Shown one piece after another: positions 53,439 to 61,755 of a stretch of DNA of 64,000 nucleotides (position 1 is its first letter; each line of letters opens with the position of its first letter). The position numbers and the translations under genes are program-made. The DNA lies in contig NZ_DLHM01000005.1 in the NCBI RefSeq assembly GCF_002483205.1, forward strand, positions 753,804-817,803, given 5' to 3'. The notes under the pieces were generated by a model. The model had not been told where the DNA came from. It did not search any database and saw only the letters and a program-made list of their open reading frames with translations. The DNA is from Flavihumibacter sp. UBA7668. GTDB taxonomy: Bacteria; Bacteroidota; Bacteroidia; Chitinophagales; Chitinophagaceae.

Positions 53439-53492
53439 GTGAATAAGGTGAATAAGGTGAATAAGGTGAATAAGGTGAATAAGGTGAATAAG
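53439..53492. repeat. Six perfect tandem copies of a 9-base unit (GTGAATAAG)
   Basis: Six identical units run from 53439 to 53492, then continue as degenerate GTGAA- and GTGAATAA-type units to about 53534. The array is in the intergenic region between the BEM46-like gene and kup. In one frame it encodes a short Val-Asn-Lys repeat, but no gene is supported there. A partly inverted copy lies at 53595-53647. Confidence 0.85.
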
Positions 53493-53614
53493 TGAAGGAG
53501 GTGAATAAGTGAATAAGTGAATAGGTGAATGAGGTTGTTGTTAATTACTTTTATTGAGATTCATTGAACAAATTATATCCTCCACTCACCCGAGCCTCCT
53601 TCACTTATTCACCT
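53482..53614. repeat. 20-bp perfect inverted repeat within the 9-mer array
   Basis: AGGTGAATAAGTGAAGGAGG at 53482-53501 has its exact reverse complement at 53595-53614, with 93 bases between. The second arm continues with GTGAAGGAG/GTGAATAG-type units on the minus strand to about 53647, overlapping the final codons of kup. Transcripts across the region could form a long hairpin. Confidence 0.8.
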
Positions 53615-53643
53615 CCTTCACCTATTCACCTCCTTCACCTCCT

Positions 53644-55629
53644 TCACTCTTCCTCCTCATGATACACTCTCTTGAGTCTAATGCTCGTTACCGGTGCCAC
53701 AATCAAGGGGAATTTTTCTACCACCACATTGGAGGGATCGAGTCCGAAGCCCCGTTCTTCTGAAAGACTGGTTTCTTTCAACCAGAAATAAATTTTCATG
53801 ATGATCCGCTCCAGGAAAGGCAGTTCATTATCCTGACTCAGGTATTTCTCCATCACAATAAACTGGAAATCGCCCACCACATTGTTGCGCTCCAGACTCT
53901 CATACCGGCTGTAAATATTTACTTCTTTATTGTTCACCAGTTCTTCCACCACTTTTCTGAACAGCAGGTTGATCTTGGGTTCCATCCGGAAACCCAACCT
54001 GAATTCCACGCGGATAATATCATTCGGGATGATATGATCCACTACATATTCGCAGGTATACGGATCATCCAGGGTATCCACATGCACAAACCAATAGATA
54101 TCAGCCCGCTTTGGTTTTTTATTCAGTATGGAATAAATGATTTTATGTTCAATCTCCTTTGGATTATTCGCACTGGTCATATAAACCAGGTGGGTTGCAT
54201 GTTTCGGTACCGTTTTATCATTACTCAGTTCCTGGATCATGGGTACATAATGTTCCAATCGCACAAATTCCACGTAGCGGTTTTTAATCTTCCTGCTGCG
54301 ATAGGAAACATACATGATGATGAACATGCCCAATCCAATGATCAGGGTAATATAACCCCCATGCGTGAATTTTTCCAGCAGAGCAGCAAGGAAGGTGATC
54401 TCGATTATGAGGAAGCTGATCAGAAAGAGATAAATCAAAACAGAGGGAATGCGTTTTGCCACCATATAATTGGAGAAAAGAATGGTGGTGGTAATCAGCG
54501 TTACAATAATCGCCAATCCGTAAGCGGCTTCCATTCGGGAAGATTCCCGGAAATAAAGTACAATACCCACACAACCCACAAACATCATGGTATTGATACC
54601 GGGAATAAATAACTGTCCTTTTTCTTCCGAGGGATACCGGATTTTCAGTCTCGGCCAGAGATTGAGTCGCATAGCCTCACTGATCAGTGTGTAGGCGCCT
54701 GAAATCATAGCCTGACTGGCGATGATGGCCGCCGTGGTGGCTATGATTACACCCGGTATAATAAACCATTGCGGCATCAGGTCATAAAAAGCATTGATCC
54801 CTAATTCCGCTTTAACAGCCGGTGTAACGGTGATGCCTGTACGATTGGCAAGCAGAAAAGCACCCTGACCAAAATAATTCAGAAGCAGACAAAGTTTTAC
54901 ATAGATCCAGGAGGTTCGGATATTGTCGCGGCCACAGTGACCCAGATCGCTGTACAATGCTTCCGCCCCCGTGGTACAAAGGAAAACTGCACCCAGCAGC
55001 CAGATGGCTTTGGGGTAGTTGGTCAGGAAATTTACAGCATAATAAGGATTGACCGCTTTTAGTATGGTGATATCATCTGTGATATGCATCAGTCCGAGAA
55101 TACCCAGCATCGTGAACCAGATCAGCATAATGGGACCAAATAGCTTACCAATGGATGCAGTCCCAAACTGCTGCATAAAGAAAAAGGCCGATATGATGGC
55201 CAGTACAATATAGACGATGGTGGATGTCTGTAATTCATGGAAAACCGGTAATTCGCGCAAACCCTCAATGGAGGAGGTGATGGTCATGGGAGGGGTGATG
55301 ATTCCATCCGCCATCAGCGAAGCGCCGCCGATCATGGCCGGCAATACCAGCCATTTTTTTCGTCTGCGTACCAGGGCATAAAGGGCAAAGGTTCCCCCTT
55401 CTCCCCGGTTATCGGCACGCAGCACCAGCCACACATATTTTACCGTGGTAACCAGGGTGAGGGTCCAGATGATACAGGATAAGGAGCCAAGGATCAGGTC
55501 ATCGGTTATTTCCCGTCCGGATATGATCGCATTAAATACGTAAAGAGGAGAAGTACCGATGTCACCGTAAATAATTCCTAAGGCGATTAGCAGGCCTCCA
55601 AGGGAGACTTTGTCTAAATTTTTTCCCAC
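53644..55629 (-). CDS. kup: Kup, low-affinity potassium transporter
   Basis: A 661-residue KUP/HAK/KT-family potassium importer with about 12 transmembrane helices. The N-terminal LGIIYGDIGTSPLYVF and the GEGGTFALYALV motifs are standard, followed by GGASLMADGIITPP. A C-terminal cytoplasmic domain of about 220 residues follows. The start codon is GTG at 55629. The C-terminus ends in an acidic EEEE run encoded by the minisatellite-adjacent bases. The gene has a 196-base divergent region with an operator-like dyad. Confidence 0.95.
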   Translation of the reverse strand: MGKNLDKVSLGGLLIALGIIYGDIGTSPLYVFNAIISGREITDDLILGSLSCIIWTLTLVTTVKYVWLVLRADNRGEGGTFALYALVRRRKKWLVLPAMIGGASLMADGIITPPMTITSSIEGLRELPVFHELQTSTIVYIVLAIISAFFFMQQFGTASIGKLFGPIMLIWFTMLGILGLMHITDDITILKAVNPYYAVNFLTNYPKAIWLLGAVFLCTTGAEALYSDLGHCGRDNIRTSWIYVKLCLLLNYFGQGAFLLANRTGITVTPAVKAELGINAFYDLMPQWFIIPGVIIATTAAIIASQAMISGAYTLISEAMRLNLWPRLKIRYPSEEKGQLFIPGINTMMFVGCVGIVLYFRESSRMEAAYGLAIIVTLITTTILFSNYMVAKRIPSVLIYLFLISFLIIEITFLAALLEKFTHGGYITLIIGLGMFIIMYVSYRSRKIKNRYVEFVRLEHYVPMIQELSNDKTVPKHATHLVYMTSANNPKEIEHKIIYSILNKKPKRADIYWFVHVDTLDDPYTCEYVVDHIIPNDIIRVEFRLGFRMEPKINLLFRKVVEELVNNKEVNIYSRYESLERNNVVGDFQFIVMEKYLSQDNELPFLERIIMKIYFWLKETSLSEERGFGLDPSNVVVEKFPLIVAPVTSIRLKRVYHEEEE

Positions 55630-55703
55630 AGTTGGACTATTGCGCCGGGGTTTTTACCCCAACTGGTATTCAGAATAAGCCGGGTTTTATTCCGGCTGTC
55701 TTG

Positions 55704-55711
55704 CAAAGGTA
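55704..55711 (-). promoter_or_regulatory. Candidate -7 element of the kup promoter
   Basis: On the minus strand the sequence reads TACCTTTG, a perfect match to the Bacteroidota -7 consensus TAnnTTTG, about 75 bases upstream of the kup start. The leader between it and the start contains two short hairpins. A canonical -33 box is not visible. Confidence 0.4.
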
Positions 55712-55734
55712 TAGTTAAAATATTCATACCTTAT

Positions 55735-55755
55735 GTTTATGTTGTGAACATAAAC
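55735..55755. promoter_or_regulatory. Perfect 9-3-9 dyad (operator candidate)
   Basis: GTTTATGTT, a GTG spacer and AACATAAAC form a perfect nine-base inverted repeat. It lies just upstream of the candidate kup -7 element, overlapping where its -33 region would be, and about 71 bases before the divergent gene at 55826. That geometry suits a regulator-binding site. The regulator is unknown. Confidence 0.5.
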
Positions 55756-55825
55756 AACCGACTGATGTGTAAAATTGTCTCCTAATTATATGCATTGGAT
55801 ATTACCTTTAACTAAAGCGTACGAA

Positions 55826-57364
55826 ATGAAACTCAAGCTTGTTATTGTCGGCTTTTTTTTGTTTGCCTTCATAGGAGTAAACGCCCAGGCCCCGCGGATA
55901 GTATATACCGAACCGGAAAAGGAGGATACCCGCCGCACCTCCTTTGAAATCCTGGGAAAGATTGATGGCGATGTGCTGATCTATAAGAATAACCGTTCGG
56001 AGCATGCGATTTCCATCTATGATGAGGAGATGAAGCTGAAGCAGCAGGTTAGTATGGATTTTATGCCAGAGCGCATTATCAATGTGGATTATATCACGTA
56101 TCCGGATAAGGTCCTGTTTTTCTATCAGTACCAGAAAAAGCGAATTGTGTATTGTGATTATGTAGCTATCGGGGCAGGCGGAAAACCCCTGGCTAACCCC
56201 ATCACCCTGGATACTACGGAAATCGGCTATTCTTCCAGCAACAAGATTTACACGGTTGTAAACAGCGATGACAAACAAAAACTCATGCTGTTTAAAGTGA
56301 ACAGCAGCAATCCACGCCGGTTCTTCATCACCTCCTTTCTTTATGATGCCGATCTGAAACTGATTACCCGCAATTTCAGTGAAGTGGCCATGGACGAAAA
56401 AGGGGATTATTTTTCTGATTTTCATTTAAGTAATGCCGGCGAACTGGTGGTGGCGAAATTTATCCGGGCAGGCAATAATTCCGATTTTATTGCCGGGGTT
56501 TCCATGCTGGTCAAACACCCCGATTCACTGGGTTTCAGTATCCGCAAGGTGGAAATCGGTAAAATGATTCTGGATAATCTCCTGCTGAAAATCGATAATA
56601 ACAATAACCGGATCCTGATGGCTTCCTTCTTCTCCCGGCAGAAAAGGGGTAATATGGAGGGGCTATACCTGGTAAAATGGGATAAAGGCGCCCATACCAA
56701 AGTGATGGATACGGCCATGGTATTTAATGATGAGTTACGGGTGATGGCCAAGGGCACCGATGCCAATAAAAAATCCGCTTTCAACGATTTCTTTATTAAA
56801 AATATTTTCACGCGGAAAGACGGAGGGTTTGTAATTGTGAGTGAATCGCTTTATACGACATCGCGGAATAATAGTTTTAATCGATGGGATTATATGGGCT
56901 TTGGCAATCCGTGGATGAGCCCCATGAATTACGGGTACTGGTCGCCGATATACTCTCCCTATGGCATGCCCTGGAACCGCTATGGCTGGAATAACAATAT
57001 GCAGAACCGCTATTTTGCGGAGAATGTACTGGTGCTGTCTTTTGGTCCGAACGATAACGTCGAATGGAGCAATGTGATCACCAAAAATCAGTTTGATGAC
57101 GAAAGCGATAACATGATTTCTTACGGAAATATGAATACAGGTGGAGAAGTACACTTTCTTTTTAATACTTTCGAAAGGCGGACATTCGTTTTAACTGACC
57201 AAAGCCTTGACCCGGCGGGTAAAATAACACGATATCCGACATTGAAAAACCTGGATAAAGGGTACGATTTCATGCCAAGATTCGCGAAGCAGGTAAGTGC
57301 GAGGCAGATTATCATACCCTGTTTGTACAGGAATTACCTGTGCTTCGCCAGGGTTGACTTTTAA
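55826..57364 (+). CDS. Conserved exported protein, function unknown
   Basis: A 512-residue protein with a signal peptide (cleavage near GVNAQ). The ATG at 55826 is preferred over the open frame at 55775, since it starts the hydrophobic signal. The body reads as repeated beta strands (for example 'DGDVLIYKNNRSEHAISIYDEE' and 'GGFVIVSESLY' in parts), compatible with a beta-propeller-like fold, with an aromatic Asn/Tyr/Trp/Pro-rich stretch around residues 365-410. No family is recognised. It precedes a DUF6427-like membrane gene by 14 bases. Confidence 0.75.
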   Translation: MKLKLVIVGFFLFAFIGVNAQAPRIVYTEPEKEDTRRTSFEILGKIDGDVLIYKNNRSEHAISIYDEEMKLKQQVSMDFMPERIINVDYITYPDKVLFFYQYQKKRIVYCDYVAIGAGGKPLANPITLDTTEIGYSSSNKIYTVVNSDDKQKLMLFKVNSSNPRRFFITSFLYDADLKLITRNFSEVAMDEKGDYFSDFHLSNAGELVVAKFIRAGNNSDFIAGVSMLVKHPDSLGFSIRKVEIGKMILDNLLLKIDNNNNRILMASFFSRQKRGNMEGLYLVKWDKGAHTKVMDTAMVFNDELRVMAKGTDANKKSAFNDFFIKNIFTRKDGGFVIVSESLYTTSRNNSFNRWDYMGFGNPWMSPMNYGYWSPIYSPYGMPWNRYGWNNNMQNRYFAENVLVLSFGPNDNVEWSNVITKNQFDDESDNMISYGNMNTGGEVHFLFNTFERRTFVLTDQSLDPAGKITRYPTLKNLDKGYDFMPRFAKQVSARQIIIPCLYRNYLCFARVDF

Positions 57365-57378
57365 TAAACCATGCCATA

Positions 57379-58368
57379 GTGATAGGAGTTTTCCGGCAAA
57401 AGAATCCAGGGAATGCATTCGTTTTGCTTATTTATGCCCTGATTCTGAAATTTCCCATATTCCTGCATTCCGCCGCTCCTTTGCGGCAGGAGGATGATAA
57501 TTATCTCTATCGGTTATTACTGAATACCCTTGCGCCCGTTTTTGGGAAGCAGGGGTATTTTTATGCACTACTGGCTTTTTTGCTACTGTATGTACAGGCA
57601 AGCCTGCTCAACCGGATTGCCAATAATGTAAAACTGTTGCCCAAACCCAATTACCTGTTTGGGATGTCCTTTTTGCTCGTAAGTTCCCTGTTGCCCGAAT
57701 GGAACCAGTTTTCCAGCACCCTGCTGGTTAATTTCTGCCTGATCTGGATCTGGTACGGAATGGTCAGGTGGTACAATAATACCCGGGCCATGGGGGCGAT
57801 TTTTAATACCTGCCTGCTGGTGGGGGTGCTGCCACTGCTGTATACGCCTTCCATTGGATTTGTGGTGATGGTGGTACTGGGCATTTTTATAACCCGACCG
57901 CTTCGGATAGGAGAGTTCGTGGTGGCACTGATCGGTTTTCTGGCGCCTTTTTATTTTTTGATGGTCGTGATGTACCTGACGGATAACTGGAAACCGGAGG
58001 AATTGCTGCCTTCCATCCAGTTTCACCTGCCCAAATTGCCGGCATCACTCTGGACTACCGGCGGGATGTTATTATTGGTGGTGCCTTTTCTGGTAGGTGC
58101 CTATTTTGTGCAGGATAACCTGAATAAAATGCTGATCCAGGTGCGCAAAATCTGGAGTCTGTTACTGGTGATTATGCTGGTCGGACTCATTGTTATATTG
58201 GTGAATCCGGGTGAAAATTACCAGCACTGGATGCTGAGTGTAATCCCGATTGCCTGTTTTCATGCCGCTGCTTTTTATTATCCTGAGCGCAAATTGTTTC
58301 CCCTGGTTTTACACTGGATCCTCTTTGCCTTTGTTGTGGCGGCGAATTATCTTAGTTTTGCGCTTTAA
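57379..58368 (+). CDS. DUF6427-like polytopic membrane protein
   Basis: A 329-residue membrane protein with about eight to nine transmembrane helices. It starts with GTG at 57379; the N-terminus (GVFRQKNPGNAFVLLIYALI) resembles DUF6427 proteins of the phylum. Function unknown. It lies 14 bases after the exported-protein gene and ten bases before purQ, so the three may form an operon, with the link to purine synthesis probably not functional. Confidence 0.75.
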   Translation: MIGVFRQKNPGNAFVLLIYALILKFPIFLHSAAPLRQEDDNYLYRLLLNTLAPVFGKQGYFYALLAFLLLYVQASLLNRIANNVKLLPKPNYLFGMSFLLVSSLLPEWNQFSSTLLVNFCLIWIWYGMVRWYNNTRAMGAIFNTCLLVGVLPLLYTPSIGFVVMVVLGIFITRPLRIGEFVVALIGFLAPFYFLMVVMYLTDNWKPEELLPSIQFHLPKLPASLWTTGGMLLLVVPFLVGAYFVQDNLNKMLIQVRKIWSLLLVIMLVGLIVILVNPGENYQHWMLSVIPIACFHAAAFYYPERKLFPLVLHWILFAFVVAANYLSFAL

Positions 58369-58378
58369 ATCCACTTAC

Positions 58379-59056
58379 ATGAAGTTTGGTGTAGTTGTTT
58401 TCCCCGGTTCCAATTGCGATCGCGATATGCAGGATGCTCTGCAAAATGACCTCGGACAGGAAGTGATCATGCTTTGGCACAAAGACCGCGACCTGTCGGC
58501 CTTTTCAACCGAGGATTGCATTGTTCTGCCCGGTGGATTTTCCTATGGCGATTACCTGCGTTGTGGTGCAGTGGCCCGTTTCAGCCCGATGATGCAGAGT
58601 GTAATTGAATTTGCCAACCGCGGGGGTAAAGTGCTGGGAGTTTGTAATGGCTTCCAGATTCTTTGCGAGGCGCACCTCTTACCCGGTGTATTATTGCGAA
58701 ATGCCAATCAGCAGTTTATCTGTAAAAATGTATTTATAAAAGGAGCGGGGTCCGATCAGGCCCTGAAAATTCCCATTGCGCATGGTGAAGGCCGTTATTT
58801 CGCCGATGAAGCAACCCTTGATCAGCTGGAAGCCAATAACCAGGTGATTTACCGCTATTGCGATGCGGGCGGTGAGCTGACGGCTGCAGCCAATCCCAAT
58901 GGAGCGCTCCGCAATATTGCGGGTATCCGGAATGCATCGGGGAATGTATTCGGTATGATGCCGCACCCCGAACGCGCCACCTCCCTTGCCCTCGGCAATA
59001 CCGATGGCCGCCTCGTGATCGAATCTCTATTAAGTGTCAGACAGGTGTTGGTATAG
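58379..59056 (+). CDS. purQ: PurQ, phosphoribosylformylglycinamidine synthase glutaminase subunit
   Basis: Glutamine amidotransferase subunit of the multi-protein FGAM synthase in purine biosynthesis, working with small PurL and PurS. The class I glutaminase triad is present: Cys89 in GVCNGFQ, and the His and Glu of PHPERA near the C-terminus. The start at 58379 gives the family N-terminus (MKFGVVVFPGSNCDRD) and 225 residues, the normal length for the separate subunit. The frame extends upstream to 58250 in the previous gene, which is rejected. The 3' end carries a TGTCAGACA repeat. Confidence 0.95.
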   Translation: MKFGVVVFPGSNCDRDMQDALQNDLGQEVIMLWHKDRDLSAFSTEDCIVLPGGFSYGDYLRCGAVARFSPMMQSVIEFANRGGKVLGVCNGFQILCEAHLLPGVLLRNANQQFICKNVFIKGAGSDQALKIPIAHGEGRYFADEATLDQLEANNQVIYRYCDAGGELTAAANPNGALRNIAGIRNASGNVFGMMPHPERATSLALGNTDGRLVIESLLSVRQVLV

Positions 59057-59121
59057 GTGTCAGACAAATGTTCTGACATATATCTGACACCTCTCTAACA
59101 TCGTTCTAACATATATCTGAC
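59035..59121. repeat. Cluster of TGTCAGA-type direct and inverted repeats
   Basis: TGTCAGACA occurs at 59035-59043 and 59058-59066. AGGTGTCAGA (59055-59064) has its perfect inverse TCTGACACCT at 59083-59092. Two 18-base direct copies (TTCTGACATATATCTGAC at 59071 and a one-mismatch copy at 59104) follow. The group straddles the purQ stop and lacks a T run, so it is not a plain terminator. Confidence 0.7.
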
Positions 59122-59185
59122 GTTTTTGGCTTCTTGTGTGACTTGGTTAACATAACATTTGAAATTTTTCATTCAATTTTGTACC

Positions 59186-59638
59186 ATGAAAAAAATGTTA
59201 CTCTCCTTGTTGGTTATGGTGCTGGCTACAGCCACCTTCGCACAAAGTGAAAAACAGGTTCGCTGGACCTTCGAATCCAAAAAGATTTCAGATAATACCT
59301 ACGAAGTACGCATCACCGCCGACATCGGTGGAAATTTTCATATGTATGCGCAGGACGGTGGCGATGGCCCCGTATCCACCACCTTCGATTTTACCAAAAA
59401 CCCCCTCATCAGCTTCGATGGCAAAGTGAAAGAAGTGGGTAAAATGAAAAAAATCTACGAAGAAGCCTTCGGATCCGAAGTTCGGTACTACGAGAAAAAA
59501 GTGGATTTTGTTCAGGTCGTGAAAGTGAAAGGCAAAGCAAAACCAACCCTGGCAGGTAAAGTAGAATTCATGGTTTGCAACGATAAAGAATGTCTGCCTC
59601 CTTCCACTGTCAATTTTAAAGTAGCATTAGGCGGTTAA
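59186..59638 (+). CDS. DsbD alpha-domain-like periplasmic protein
   Basis: A 150-residue exported protein: signal peptide (ATATFAQ) then an immunoglobulin-like DsbD N-terminal domain (PF11412 type), with VRWTFESKKISDNTYEVRI, MYAQDGGDGPVSTTF and a C-terminal FMVCNDKECLPP carrying a CxxxxC pair. In DsbD this domain passes electrons to partner proteins, and the Cys pair here fits that role. A stand-alone copy followed by full-length dsbD suggests a dedicated substrate adaptor. A terminator follows at 59662. Confidence 0.85.
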   Translation: MKKMLLSLLVMVLATATFAQSEKQVRWTFESKKISDNTYEVRITADIGGNFHMYAQDGGDGPVSTTFDFTKNPLISFDGKVKEVGKMKKIYEEAFGSEVRYYEKKVDFVQVVKVKGKAKPTLAGKVEFMVCNDKECLPPSTVNFKVALGG

Positions 59639-59661
59639 TTCCCGCCAATACCCATAGTCTG

Positions 59662-59692
59662 AACGAGTTCCAACCGAACTCGTTTCTTTTTT
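59662..59692 (+). terminator. Intrinsic terminator between the DsbD-alpha-like gene and dsbD
   Basis: AACGAGTTC and GAACTCGTT (59662-59670 and 59676-59684) form a nine-pair stem with a five-base loop, followed by TCTTTTTT. It lies 24 bases after the upstream stop and ends 22 bases before the dsbD start, so dsbD depends on read-through or its own promoter. Confidence 0.85.
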
Positions 59693-59714
59693 CACTCCCA
59701 AACCCTGGTCGGTT

Positions 59715-61673
59715 ATGTTTAATCGTTTTTGCCTGTTGCTCAGTACCCTTCTGCTGCAGTTAACCCTGTTTTCACAGGAAACCCAATCCCCGGTGCAATG
59801 GACCTTTAGCAGCGTCAGTTCCCCCAGCGGCTCCGAGCTCATACTCAAAGCCAGTATCGCTCCCGGCTGGAAACTCTATTCCCTCACCGCCACCGACGAT
59901 CAACCCAATACCCGTATCGTTGCCGATTCTGCCTGGCTCTCCAAAATGGGCCAGCCCATCGAAATCGGGGCCCTCCAAAACCAACCCGAACCCCTGTTCG
60001 AAAACGCCCGAATCCCCTATTTCGAAAAGGAACTCGAAATAAAAATCCCGTTAAACAGGCTCGATGGTATTCAGCTAATCAAAGGATCCATCCTGTTCAT
60101 GGCGTTAAAAGGGGAAGAAATCATCGGGCCCGAAGAAGTCCCCTTTCGGTTCGAAGTGCAGGCCAATGGACAACTGGCCCTATCCACACTTAAAGCCACC
60201 GAAGGAACCCAAAACCAGATCAAACGATCCGCCATCCAGCTGGATCAGCCCGCCGCCGATTGCGGAGGCTCAGGTGTGGCCACCGCAAGCGAAAGCGGAC
60301 TCCTCAATATTTTTATCCTGGGTTTCCTCGGCGGATTAATCGCCCTGTTTACTCCCTGCGTATTCCCGATGATCCCGCTCACCGTTTCCTTTTTTACCAA
60401 AAAATCACAGGATCGCAGAAAAGGTGTCGGAAACGCCCTGCTCTACGGGTTTTTTATCTTCCTGATTTATATCCTGCTCTCCATTCCCTTCCATTTTCTG
60501 GACAGCATCAACCCCGAAATCTTAAATAATATCTCCACCAATGTCTGGCTCAACCTGCTCTTCTTCGTGATTTTCGTAGTCTTCGCCCTTTCCTTTTTCG
60601 GACTCTTTGAAATCACGCTGCCCAGCAGTTTGTCCAATACCATCGATTCCAAATCCGGCGTTGGCGGCGGCATCGGTATATTTTTCATGGCCCTGACCCT
60701 TGCCCTGGTTTCTTTCAGCTGTACCGGACCAATCCTCGGATCACTCCTGGCAGGTTCACTGTCCACCAATGGCGGAGCCATGCAGCTTACGGTTGGTATG
60801 GGCGGATTTGGTCTCGCTCTCGCCCTGCCCTTCGCCTTATTTGCCCTTTTCCCGAACTGGCTGAACGCTATCCCTAAATCAGGGGGATGGCTTACCACAG
60901 TTAAAATCGTACTGGGTTTTGTGGAACTGGCCCTCGCCATCAAATTCCTGAGCAATGCCGATCTCGTAATGCATTGGGGCATCCTGAAAAGAGAAGTCTT
61001 CTTTGGTATCTGGATCATCATCGGTGTGCTCACCACGCTCTATCTGTTTGGCTTACTTCGGTTTTCGCATGAGGGTCCGGTTAAGAAACTCGGCACCACC
61101 AGAAAGCTATTTGGTTTCCTGTTTGCGGTTTTCACCCTCTACCTAATACCCGGACTCACCAACACTCCCTATGCCAACCTGAAACTCTTAAGCGGATTTC
61201 CACCACCACTTACCTATAGCGTTTACAAACACGAAGAAACCATTATCGTAAACGATTATGAAAAAGCCCTGGCTTTATCCAAACAATTGAACAAACCATT
61301 GCTGATCGATTTTACCGGATGGGCCTGTGTCAATTGCCGACGCATGGAAGAAAATGTTTGGCCCGATGCCGATGTAAAAGCACTGATGGAAAAATATATC
61401 CTGGTATCGCTTTATGTGGATGACCGGAAAGCATTGCCGGATAAGGAACAGTTCATCTACACAAATGAGAAAGGCGTTAAGAAAGAAATCAAAACCATCG
61501 GAGATAAATTCGTCACCTTCCAGACAGAGAATTTCAAGAATGCCTCACAACCCTGGTATGTGGTGCTTTCTCCGGATGAAAAACTGATGAGTCAGCCGGT
61601 GGGTTATACCCCCGATTCCAAAGAATATGCAGATTGGCTGCAATGCGGATTGGACGCCTTCAGCAAACAATAA
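59715..61673 (+). CDS. dsbD: DsbD, thiol:disulfide interchange protein
   Basis: A 652-residue reductant conduit from cytoplasmic thioredoxin to the periplasm. It has a signal peptide (LTLFSQ), an N-terminal immunoglobulin-like domain to about residue 170, a transmembrane domain of eight helices with the redox Cys215 (FTPCVFPMIP) and Cys336 (FSCTGPILGS), and a C-terminal thioredoxin domain with WACVNC (Cys538, Cys541). It follows a stand-alone alpha-like gene. The coding sequence is noticeably richer in C-ending codons than the dcw genes; expression level or transfer could explain that. Confidence 0.94.
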   Translation: MFNRFCLLLSTLLLQLTLFSQETQSPVQWTFSSVSSPSGSELILKASIAPGWKLYSLTATDDQPNTRIVADSAWLSKMGQPIEIGALQNQPEPLFENARIPYFEKELEIKIPLNRLDGIQLIKGSILFMALKGEEIIGPEEVPFRFEVQANGQLALSTLKATEGTQNQIKRSAIQLDQPAADCGGSGVATASESGLLNIFILGFLGGLIALFTPCVFPMIPLTVSFFTKKSQDRRKGVGNALLYGFFIFLIYILLSIPFHFLDSINPEILNNISTNVWLNLLFFVIFVVFALSFFGLFEITLPSSLSNTIDSKSGVGGGIGIFFMALTLALVSFSCTGPILGSLLAGSLSTNGGAMQLTVGMGGFGLALALPFALFALFPNWLNAIPKSGGWLTTVKIVLGFVELALAIKFLSNADLVMHWGILKREVFFGIWIIIGVLTTLYLFGLLRFSHEGPVKKLGTTRKLFGFLFAVFTLYLIPGLTNTPYANLKLLSGFPPPLTYSVYKHEETIIVNDYEKALALSKQLNKPLLIDFTGWACVNCRRMEENVWPDADVKALMEKYILVSLYVDDRKALPDKEQFIYTNEKGVKKEIKTIGDKFVTFQTENFKNASQPWYVVLSPDEKLMSQPVGYTPDSKEYADWLQCGLDAFSKQ

Positions 61674-61680
61674 AAACTTA

Positions 61681-61711
61681 AAAGGCCGCCTCCGGAGAGA
61701 CGGCCTTTTTT
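61681..61711 (+). terminator. Intrinsic terminator after dsbD
   Basis: AAAGGCCG and CGGCCTTT pair around a CCTCCGGAGAGA loop that can itself fold, followed by six T residues. It lies seven bases past the dsbD stop. The flanking A run on the other side means it could also end the convergent SusD-like transcript. Confidence 0.9.
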
Positions 61712-61755
61712 CTTACTGCAAAGAGCCTGACCTATAGTTAATAACCAACTGAATG

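Noticed and set aside
53277..53495. Plus-strand frame ending in a Val-Asn-Lys repeat
   Set aside because: It overlaps the hydrolase gene on the other strand and its end is just the 9-base minisatellite read in one frame.
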